A stretch of DNA of 13,113 bases from Candidatus Kerfeldbacteria bacterium (GTDB taxonomy: Bacteria > Patescibacteriota > Patescibacteriia > PEXW01). Under the pieces are notes generated by a model that saw nothing but the letters and a program-made list of their open reading frames with translations, did no database searches and was not told the origin of the DNA. The DNA is taken from positions 1 through 13,113 of the forward strand of contig CAIPSZ010000032.1 in NCBI GenBank assembly GCA_903867845.1. The letters run 5' to 3'. A program made the translations under genes and the position numbers. Below are positions 1 to 7,683 of the stretch, in pieces (position 1 is the first letter of the stretch; every line of letters begins with the position of its first letter).

Positions 1-292
1 ACGAGAGGTTGGAATTGCGCACGTAAATGGTGTGCCCACTCGTACCCGCCCAATTGATGTTGGAAAAAACGTACGTTGATCCCGAATTGAATTGCACTTT
101 TCCGTCTGGATTTATGGTCATCGTGTCAAAGACGGTGGCAGCTGCAGCGAATGCCACGCCGGGGGTAAATGACGTTGCACATCCGGTCACTGATCCCGAC
201 GTATTCGATACAACAAGATCGTAAAATTTATTTGACGTGAGCATGCCCCCGGAAAGGGTTTGCGTGCCAGACCCGTTCAGCGTGACCGTCCG
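1..292 (-). CDS. Continuation of giant surface protein, incomplete at left edge
   Basis: On the minus strand, from about position 292 to the window edge, a third open stretch of 97 codons has no stop. It has the same composition and motifs as the preceding segment: RTVTLNGSGTQTLSGG, then NKFYDLVVSNTSGS, then MTINPDGKVQFNSGSTY. It lies in the frame reached by stepping back one base from the 277-7683 segment, joining TNNGVFTNHN directly to RTVTLNGSG. There is no plausible start codon with a ribosome site, so it is read as the same gene interrupted by a one-base loss, not a separate gene. The 3' end, and any C-terminal anchor, are outside the window. Confidence 0.75.
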
Positions 293-3200
293 TTGTGATT
301 TGTGAACACGCCATTGTTCGTGTAATTTCCATTCAGGGTGAACGTCCCGCTGCTCGTCGCGGAAAGGGTGTTGTTCGCACCTACGGTGGTGTTCCCATTC
401 ACCGTGAACGTTGGGTCGTTCGTATCCAGCTCTAAAGTAGCGGTACCCGGAGCTGATCCTGAACGCTGCAGAGTAAGGTCGTTCGCTATGGAAATGGTTC
501 CAGAATTGGCGGTCACTTTCTGTCCTGCGGTACTGCCAGAGTTGTCAATTTCCACGTACTGGTAGTCAGAACGGGCGCTCATCGTCTGGTTCGTGGTCTT
601 CGTGTCGAATTGCAGGATGAGCCCCGCAGCGAGCGTCCCGCTCGTGGGGAAAGCCGTACTACTCTGGTAGATATAGCGGCCTGGACCATTCATGGTTCCA
701 TTCAACGTGAGGGTTGATCCAGTGTGCGTGAGCTTGCGACCAGCGTTGATGGTAAGCACCGTCCCTGTGGACACGTTGAGCGTGTTCGAAACGGTGAGGT
801 CGGAGGTTTGCAAGGTAATCGTGCCGGAGCTGGAAGCATTCGTCGTGAGGTTGTAGAGGGTGTAGCCGCCACCGGTAATCGTGCCGGCATTACCCGTCAT
901 TACCACAGTGGAGCTCTGGGGATTAATGTTCGCGCCAATTACTAAGTTCCCGTTCACCGTGTGCGTGGCACTCGCAAGGATGGTAGTGCTGGAAAGCGTG
1001 AGGTTCTGCAGGGTGAACCCATTCGTCGTGAGCGTCATGGCCGCACCGTTCATCACCAAGGTATTGTTCGCCGTGGTCGTAAGGGCGGTGCAGTTCGTCA
1101 TGTCGAAGTTGCCAGACACCGTCCACGTCCCCGCACCAGTGGTAATCGCTTTGGCATTCGCCGTCGTGCACGACACGTTGCCCGTAATGTTCACGGCAGG
1201 CGCATACGTCGCTCCAGTCAACGTCATACCTCCCGAACCGGATGACACCACGGAGAGGTTGTTCGCCATAGTAATCGTCTGGCTTGTAGCCGTGCCCATC
1301 GTCACCGTCCGTGCCGATGTGGAAGTATTCCACGCTTCAATGTTCTGGTAGTCGGTACGAGCACTCATAATGAGGTTGCCGCTTGCGGTGTCGAAGCGTA
1401 GGATGAGCCCCGCGGCGAGCGTTCCCGCAGTGGGAAATGCCGCGCCAGTATCTTGGTACACAAGCCGTCCCGGTCCATTGAGGGTGCCACCACTAAGGTC
1501 AAGCGCGTTTCCAGCAGTACTCTTGAGCGTGATGGTTTTCCCGCTATTAATGGTGAAACCTGTGTACACCAGCAGCGAATCATTGACAGAAAATGATCCC
1601 GCGGCAATTTTCGTTCCAGCATTTTCAATTTCAAGGTCGTAAAATGCTGTTCCAGTACCAACGGTTGTTATGGTTCCTGATGAACCAGAGAAATAGAGGA
1701 GATTCCCCGACGTGGCGGTGAACCCGCCATCGCACGAGCTTAGGTCTAAGTTGCCAGTGAGGCGCCAGAAGTACGAACTGGTTACTATACTCGAGCCAGA
1801 AGAGTATCCGCTAACGCACGAAAGGTTTCCATCGATTTGCAAAGGTGTTCCTCCTGGATCACCACTAAACGTTACGTTATTATTTATATCCCCAACGACT
1901 ACGTTCCCAGTGGCGCCGAAACCTGTGGTGACGAGGTATATTTCGCTGTTATATAACCCTGACGCAGTAAAGTTGACATCGTGGAATTTATTTGTTGAAG
2001 AGGTGTACGACGTGGACGCGATATTTGTTGACCCGCCAACCGGTGTGGTTTTGTAGTTCACGGTGGAGGTGTTCCCCGTAAAGAAACCACTATTCGAGAA
2101 AGGCGTAGCGTTCGTTCCAGCAAAATTCCAGGTTTTACTTCCTGCATCCACGGTAAAGTGGCATGCACCCGGACCATCAGGGGAACCACCACACTGCGGG
2201 TACTGCGGTGCAGTTCCGGCAGTCGTCATTTGGTTGTTCACCGTAATGCTGCCAGCACCCGTTGCGGTTATGGTTCGATTGGTAAAGCCAACAAGCGCGA
2301 AGTTAAGCGTGTAGAACGTCCACCCAGTGGCGCCACCAAAAGTCCCCGTACCGGTACTCTTGATGGTGACAGTGCTTGGCGTAGTGAACGTAACAGTCCC
2401 ATCACCGGCAAACGTCCCACCCGTCACGTCTAAATTGTACGCACTATTGTACGTACTGCCTGAGCCGACAGAGACGTTGTTAACAACGGTGCACGCACTC
2501 TGCTGGGTAATGGTAATGCTGCCCGAGAGGGTGAGGTTGTACACCTGGCAGGTGGCCGCGTTCCCACCGGAGAAGTTACCGGTGCCGTCCAGGGTGACGG
2601 TGGAGGATTGAGAGTTGTTCGTAATGACGCCAGTCGTCGTGTTCGTGAGTCCACCGGCAATGGAAATGCTATTGTCGATATTCAGTTGGCCGCCAGCGGA
2701 GACGCTTACGGTATGATCGATGTTCACGTTTCCCGATGCCGTCCCAACGGTTACCGGGTTCCCGGTAATGGTCCAGTTGTACAGCGACACAGCCCCTGAT
2801 GAACTTCCGCCCAAAGTTTTACTCGCCCCGCTCATGGTGAACGTTGGCGTACCACTGTAGTTTATTACGCCTGTTCCTACGTTGGTGACGTTGCCAGCCG
2901 CAGTAATATTGGAAGCATCGGTGAACGTGGAGCCAGTGTTGACTGTGAGCACGCCATCGACGGTATTCGTTCCGCTATTCCACGACGTTGCCGCGGTCGT
3001 GCCATCACCGACCGTCATGTTGTAGAGGTCAATTGTACCGGGCCCGGCAATGGCATTCGTACCGTGGAAGAGGAGTGTGGGCGTGCCAGTGTACGAAAGC
3101 GTAGCACCCGTATTCACCGTCACGTTATTCTCAACCGTCGTATCACGTTGGAGTTGCGCCGTGCCTGTTCCCGCAGTGACGGTTAGAGCGTAAAGCGTAA

Positions 3201-6200
3201 TAGTTCCACCTGTGCTCGTTCCAATCGTGCACGTTGCCGACGCACCCACACAGCCCATGGTAAAGGTGGGCGTATTGGCATACGCAAGTGCTCCTGTAGA
3301 GGATTGCGCGAAGTTGTTATCGACGGTAATGCTCTGACGCACCGTGGTCGTCGTACCCGTACCTGAAAGGGTGAGGTTGTAGAACCTCAAGAGCCCACTC
3401 CCACTCGCCCCACTGCTGGGGCCAATGGTTCCCGTTGCGGCGAGCGTGGTGGTTGGTGTCCCAGTGTAAGTTATTGAACCGGTACCGCTTGCGGTGGTGA
3501 AAATGTTTCCATTCGTTACGGTCAGGTTCACGTTCGTCTGCGTCAGTGTGGCAGAATTCGTAATCGAGACGTCGTGAACGACCGTGAGCGCAAAGGTCAA
3601 GCCATAGCTTGTCGTCGTAGAACCATCTCCAAGGGTGAGGTTGTATATGGCGCCCAACCCACCACTTGCATGCCAGTTAAATGTTTTCCCAGAACCGATG
3701 AGGGTCAACGTCGGTGTACCCGAAGCGTAATTGCAGGCATTCGTGCATGACACGTTTCCCATGAAGGTCGTGTTCTGGTTAATGGTAATAAGCGAGCCGA
3801 CGCCCGTTGATAAGACGTCGCCTCCAATGGAATTCCCAGGAGTATCAAAGGTTATTTGCGAATAATATCCACTCATGCCCGCCCCCGTCGTCGTCACTGA
3901 GCCACCAGGAGAGAAGATGCCACTTTCCACGTACAGGGTAATTCCACTCGTCACCGAAAGGTTGTTACTTGGCGCAGAATACAGAATCCCCGTATCGGGA
4001 CTGGATGGAATTGCCGAAGCGAGATTGGTATTCGTAATAGTCGTACCGGTCTTCTCACGGAGGAACAAGTTACCAGCGGCGAGATCAACTTTATTCGTAT
4101 CCGAAACATTCCCCGCCTGCATGACCACGACGGAGGCCTTCAACGTGCTCCCACCATAGGTTTGCCCAGCTTTCACGTACAGCAGGAATGGAATTGTTGA
4201 GGAGCCCGGTGACGTGTACGGCACCCAGAACGTCCCATCTGCATTCGTGCACAAGACGTTCGTTACGGCCAAACCGTTCACCGAGAGTTGGAGGATGTAG
4301 TTCGTCGTGGCGCAGTTTATGGGTGTACCGTACGTGCTATCCGTGTAGAGCGTGCCCGAGAGGAAAGTGCTAGGCGCAAAATTCCAACCCGTATTCCCAC
4401 CCGAGTTCACGTTCGTGACAGCAGTTGCCGTTACTGCCGTGCCAGAATTATTCGAATCTTTAACGTCTGCGTAGGCAACGGAATCAGCACCGGCATTACC
4501 GCTGAGGAGCCAAGCCGTTCCAGCCGATGAACTTCGGAAGTACGTCTTGGCAGTATCCGTACCATTGGTGGTGAGGTTCTTAAACGAGTACGCAGAGCCT
4601 GCATTGAACCGAACCATAGCGCTCGTAACAGAAAGCGTGTTCGAGATTGTTGCCGGTGAAGTGAATATGACGCCCGGCGTACTTACCGGGTTGGTGCCGC
4701 TCGCATTAGTAAGGGTGAGGTTGTAGAAGGTGGTCGTCGAAGAGCCTTTCACGGTTTGCTGCGCCGAACCACTCAAGGTCACTGTCCCAGTTGTGGTTGT
4801 AAACGTTCCGCTGTTATCAAAGTCACCGTTCTTTATGTTTATACTGTTCGCACCGACGGAAAAAGTACCGCTCGATATCTTCAAACCCACGCCTGCGCCG
4901 TTGCCGAGCACATTATTCAATGCACCGCTTAGGGTAACAGTTCCAGCCGAAGCAATTTCTAGTGCACCGAGTTGCACAGATAAGGATGCAGATGTAAAGG
5001 TCTTGCCTGAACCGGTCAATTTAAAGTACGTTCCCGCCGCACCAATTAAGCACGTGGAACCACAGGTGGTTGCATTGACATTCCCACTTGACGTCCACAC
5101 CCCTGTACCAAGGTTTAGGTACGGGACGCCGGTGACTGCCGTCCAGACGATGTCCCCCACGCTCACTGTGGGATTAAACGTGGTTGACTCCAGGTCGAGG
5201 TCCCCAGTTGAGTTCGCATTAATGGTCAGCGAACTGCTAAACGTAAACGCCGTCGCGTTCATGGTTACGGTACTTAGCGTACCCCAGTTGCTATACACCT
5301 CCACCGCGGCGCCGTACGTCCGACCATACATGGTGAACGTCGCCTGGTTGGTGACATCGTACCGCACAAGCGAGCTCAGTGTCCCGGTGGTGGGAAGGGC
5401 AACCGTTGGGTTAGTGATGATCAAGCGTCCTGCCCCCGTAATCTGCGCCCCGGATGCCAGCGCCGAGACCGTAGCTGCAGAGCCGATGGTGAGGTCCTTA
5501 CCCGAGGCTATAGTGAGCACGGCCGTGCTGTTCACTTGCAGCGCTGTCGTTACCGTCGTACCAACTGCCGTCGTTGCCGCCACGCTTCCGTTCAATACCA
5601 AGTTCACGAGCGACGTCCCGAGTGCCGGCATCGTCTTCGTCCCGCTACCATTCAACGTGAGGTTACTGTACGCCTGGTTGCGCACGGTCTGCGTGACCCC
5701 GGTGTTCAAGCCGTAGGTCACGGTGTTCCCAGCAGCGCTCGTAGTGAGCGTCGTTAAGGTAAAGTTCGCATCTACCACATTGATGTTCAACGTACCAGTT
5801 GCGGCATTGGTCAGGGCATTGGTTCCGGCGAGCGTGGTCGTGGCGGTAATGTTTCCTTGATTAGACAGGGTGTTATTCACCGTGACGGTAGCCGAAGTAA
5901 AGGTTGAGGTATTAATCTGCGAACCGCCGGAGAAAGTTATCGCTGTAAACGGATTCGTGAACGTACCAGCCATAGTCTTCGACGCGCCAGTGATAGAGTA
6001 CGTCCCGCTTCCTGGGGTGAACGTCCCGTTGTTCGTAAGGTTCCCCGGCAACGTCAGCGATGTGTTCGTGGAATTCGTCCACGTACCGCCTAGGTCAACC
6101 TGAACGTTACCGTTAAAGTTCTTCGCTGTAGTCGCATCATTAATAACCAGTGTGCCACCGTTCTGGACGTTCGTGGTGCCAGTGACGGTGAAGATGAATG

Positions 6201-7683
6201 CGGCTGCAGTAAAAGTTGCGTTTGCACCAATAGTCAGCGCGCCTCCAATCGCCGTGCTCGCGACGACAGTTGATGTGCTGCACGCCGATGAGCAGGCCAT
6301 AGTGAAGTTCCCGGTGTACGAAACGTCGGTCACCGTCAAGGTCTTCGCTCCCGACCCGCTGAACTTAATGTTGACGTAGTTGTTGGTGCTGTTGTGAGCC
6401 TTCACAGTTTGCACGCCACCACTGTATTCCACAGTACTGCCAGCGCCATTCGGGTTGAGCAATCCAGACGCCATGAGCGCACTCGCACATTGCGTCGTGG
6501 AGTTGGTGCCCGTAGTGAATACCGCTGTTCCAGAGGCCCCATTCAAACAGTTCGTCGCCGCACTAAAGTTCACCGTGCCAGTGTTGCTATTCGTTAAGGT
6601 AATCCCAGTACTAATGGTACCCGTACCCGCAAACGTCATGTTGCCGCTACCCTGTAATGATTTGCTCGCAGTAAAAGCAACGGTTCCGGAACCGTTATTG
6701 AACGTTGTGCCACTCGCGGTAATGTTTCCTGCATAGCTCGTAGCAGGATTTGCCGTAGAGAGATCAAACGTTCCGGTAGAATTAATCGTTACGTCACCGG
6801 TAAACGTGCGCGTATTCGTACCGGCACCGGTCGTGTTTATGGTACCGGTCCCATTCGTTGTTGTTGTGCCAGTAACCGTGAGCCCAAAGCCCCCACCCAT
6901 GGTAAACGTTGCGCCGGTGTTCACGGTAAGGTTCGCGCCAATGGTCTGTGTCTGACCTGTGGTTACCGAACTTGAGCCAGAAAGGGTGAGGTTATTGTAC
7001 GAGTAGCTTGGCAACGTCATCGGTGACGAGTTCGTCAATATAAGTGTGCCGGTTCCCGGTGCAAAAGTCCCACCCGTACCCAATGTGTTGCACGTAATTG
7101 TCCCAGTACTATTAATAGTTAATTGCGCGTTGCCCGGGGTGCCAGAAAACGTGATGCCACCAGAAAAAGTTGCGGATCCAGTGCTCACGCGGAAGATTGA
7201 TGTTAGGGCGCTGGCACCGATACTCATGGTCGTTGCACCAGAAAGTGTGCCTGCATCAACCGCCACCAATGAACCGCCTGATGCCGTTGCAGCGGGAATT
7301 ACTATGCCACCCGATAGGGTAAGGGAAGAGCCGCTGTTGTTAAAAGTAAGCCCGTTCACCGTGGCGCTGTTGTTCGTAATAATCGTAACACTGGTCGCTG
7401 CTACAGCTGTGCCATTTGGAATGGTGATCATGTGGCCAGAATTGATTTGTACGGTGTCAGCCGCAATCGGGCCACCAGTTCGGCAGGACGTCCAGGTTGC
7501 GGTCGTAGTCCATGGACCACCCCCTGCTGACGAGCACGCGGCGTCAGACGCAATCTGCCACTGCCGCGCTTCGGTAAAATCACCGATCGTTGCAGGACCA
7601 ATGCGGTAGAGCTCCGGGCTAATGCTCGGAAAGTGAATGCGGTATGTAAAGATGTGTGCCTTCCCTGCTGTCAGGTTTACCAA
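277..7683 (-). CDS. Central segment of giant surface protein: linker, G8-like cap, beta-helix repeats
   Basis: This open segment of 2,468 codons continues the protein of 7677-9452 after a -1 shift. The TTG at 7683 is only the first possible start codon. Reading in, it gives W-LVNLTAGK, then SPELYRIGP at about 22-30 and EARQWQIASDA at 38-48, a linker I recognise from giant Patescibacteria surface proteins. Residues about 58-101 (TATWTS...DTVQINSGHMITIPNG) resemble a G8-type domain that caps a beta-helix. The rest is dominated by Thr, Ser, Gly and Asn, with few charged residues and endless variants of YNLTLSGSGT and LTVNTGATLT. This is typical of a right-handed parallel beta-helix or filamentous-haemagglutinin-like stalk. 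Residues about 1105-1300 (LSGTLYTDSTYGT onward) break the pattern and look like a small Ig-like or carboxypeptidase-regulatory-like insert. The TGA at 279-277 is probably not the true end, since repeats continue in the next frame. An exported adhesin or stalk is the likely role. Confidence 0.85.
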   Translation of the reverse strand: MVNLTAGKAHIFTYRIHFPSISPELYRIGPATIGDFTEARQWQIASDAACSSAGGGPWTTTATWTSCRTGGPIAADTVQINSGHMITIPNGTAVAATSVTIITNNSATVNGLTFNNSGSSLTLSGGIVIPAATASGGSLVAVDAGTLSGATTMSIGASALTSIFRVSTGSATFSGGITFSGTPGNAQLTINSTGTITCNTLGTGGTFAPGTGTLILTNSSPMTLPSYSYNNLTLSGSSSVTTGQTQTIGANLTVNTGATFTMGGGFGLTVTGTTTTNGTGTINTTGAGTNTRTFTGDVTINSTGTFDLSTANPATSYAGNITASGTTFNNGSGTVAFTASKSLQGSGNMTFAGTGTISTGITLTNSNTGTVNFSAATNCLNGASGTAVFTTGTNSTTQCASALMASGLLNPNGAGSTVEYSGGVQTVKAHNSTNNYVNIKFSGSGAKTLTVTDVSYTGNFTMACSSACSTSTVVASTAIGGALTIGANATFTAAAFIFTVTGTTNVQNGGTLVINDATTAKNFNGNVQVDLGGTWTNSTNTSLTLPGNLTNNGTFTPGSGTYSITGASKTMAGTFTNPFTAITFSGGSQINTSTFTSATVTVNNTLSNQGNITATTTLAGTNALTNAATGTLNINVVDANFTLTTLTTSAAGNTVTYGLNTGVTQTVRNQAYSNLTLNGSGTKTMPALGTSLVNLVLNGSVAATTAVGTTVTTALQVNSTAVLTIASGKDLTIGSAATVSALASGAQITGAGRLIITNPTVALPTTGTLSSLVRYDVTNQATFTMYGRTYGAAVEVYSNWGTLSTVTMNATAFTFSSSLTINANSTGDLDLESTTFNPTVSVGDIVWTAVTGVPYLNLGTGVWTSSGNVNATTCGSTCLIGAAGTYFKLTGSGKTFTSASLSVQLGALEIASAGTVTLSGALNNVLGNGAGVGLKISSGTFSVGANSINIKNGDFDNSGTFTTTTGTVTLSGSAQQTVKGSSTTTFYNLTLTNASGTNPVSTPGVIFTSPATISNTLSVTSAMVRFNAGSAYSFKNLTTNGTDTAKTYFRSSSAGTAWLLSGNAGADSVAYADVKDSNNSGTAVTATAVTNVNSGGNTGWNFAPSTFLSGTLYTDSTYGTPINCATTNYILQLSVNGLAVTNVLCTNADGTFWVPYTSPGSSTIPFLLYVKAGQTYGGSTLKASVVVMQAGNVSDTNKVDLAAGNLFLREKTGTTITNTNLASAIPSSPDTGILYSAPSNNLSVTSGITLYVESGIFSPGGSVTTTGAGMSGYYSQITFDTPGNSIGGDVLSTGVGSLITINQNTTFMGNVSCTNACNYASGTPTLTLIGSGKTFNWHASGGLGAIYNLTLGDGSTTTSYGLTFALTVVHDVSITNSATLTQTNVNLTVTNGNIFTTASGTGSITYTGTPTTTLAATGTIGPSSGASGSGLLRFYNLTLSGTGTTTTVRQSITVDNNFAQSSTGALAYANTPTFTMGCVGASATCTIGTSTGGTITLYALTVTAGTGTAQLQRDTTVENNVTVNTGATLSYTGTPTLLFHGTNAIAGPGTIDLYNMTVGDGTTAATSWNSGTNTVDGVLTVNTGSTFTDASNITAAGNVTNVGTGVINYSGTPTFTMSGASKTLGGSSSGAVSLYNWTITGNPVTVGTASGNVNIDHTVSVSAGGQLNIDNSISIAGGLTNTTTGVITNNSQSSTVTLDGTGNFSGGNAATCQVYNLTLSGSITITQQSACTVVNNVSVGSGSTYNSAYNLDVTGGTFAGDGTVTFTTPSTVTIKSTGTGTFGGATGWTFYTLNFALVGFTNRTITATGAGSITVNNQMTTAGTAPQYPQCGGSPDGPGACHFTVDAGSKTWNFAGTNATPFSNSGFFTGNTSTVNYKTTPVGGSTNIASTSYTSSTNKFHDVNFTASGLYNSEIYLVTTGFGATGNVVVGDINNNVTFSGDPGGTPLQIDGNLSCVSGYSSGSSIVTSSYFWRLTGNLDLSSCDGGFTATSGNLLYFSGSSGTITTVGTGTAFYDLEIENAGTKIAAGSFSVNDSLLVYTGFTINSGKTITLKSTAGNALDLSGGTLNGPGRLVYQDTGAAFPTAGTLAAGLILRFDTASGNLIMSARTDYQNIEAWNTSTSARTVTMGTATSQTITMANNLSVVSSGSGGMTLTGATYAPAVNITGNVSCTTANAKAITTGAGTWTVSGNFDMTNCTALTTTANNTLVMNGAAMTLTTNGFTLQNLTLSSTTILASATHTVNGNLVIGANINPQSSTVVMTGNAGTITGGGYTLYNLTTNASSSGTITLQTSDLTVSNTLNVSTGTVLTINAGRKLTHTGSTLTLNGTMNGPGRYIYQSSTAFPTSGTLAAGLILQFDTKTTNQTMSARSDYQYVEIDNSGSTAGQKVTANSGTISIANDLTLQRSGSAPGTATLELDTNDPTFTVNGNTTVGANNTLSATSSGTFTLNGNYTNNGVFTNHNGRSR
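385..690 (-). repeat. Surface-protein module copy 3 (GPGR...GTLAAGLIL type)
   Basis: The module starts NGPGRYIYQ, continues FPTSGTLAAGLILQFDT and MSARSDYQYVEID, and ends DPTFTVNGNTTVG. It is paired with the copy at 1180-1480. The two GPGR starts lie about 790 bp apart, so unequal recombination between them would delete an in-frame or out-of-frame block depending on register. Confidence 0.75.
1180..1480 (-). repeat. Surface-protein module copy 2 (GPGR...GTLAAGLIL type)
   Basis: The module starts NGPGRLVYQ, continues FPTAGTLAAGLILRFDT and MSARTDYQNIEAWN, and ends YAPAVNITGNVSC. It is very similar to the copy at 385-690 over its first 60 residues, including exact matches to GTLAAGLIL and MSAR. 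This suggests a recent tandem-type duplication within the gene. Confidence 0.75.
5150..5440 (-). repeat. Surface-protein module copy 1 (GR...LPT.GTL type)
   Basis: This is a module of about 100 residues beginning TGAGRLII, followed by LPTTGTLSS, RYDV, an M..RTYGAAVEV segment and a closing NPTVSVGDI. It shares the order GR, PT-GTL, (R/Q)-(Y/F)-D, M-x-x-R, VE, and a P-x-x-x-V close with the modules at 1180-1480 and 385-690. It is the most diverged of the three copies. Confidence 0.6.

Noticed and set aside
277..279. Recoded TGA (Gly code used in Gracilibacteria/Absconditabacteria) explaining the end of the central segment
   Set aside because: Reading through TGA in the same frame gives charged, non-repeat sequence, while the frame one base back resumes the repeat protein at once.
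4730..5716. Plus-strand open frame of 328 codons inside the giant gene
   Set aside because: It is antisense to the beta-helix repeats, is rich in Val and Pro as expected from reverse-reading Thr/Asn/Gly codons, and has no ribosome site or known domain. The same applies to the plus-strand frames at 881-1351 and 7046-7609.
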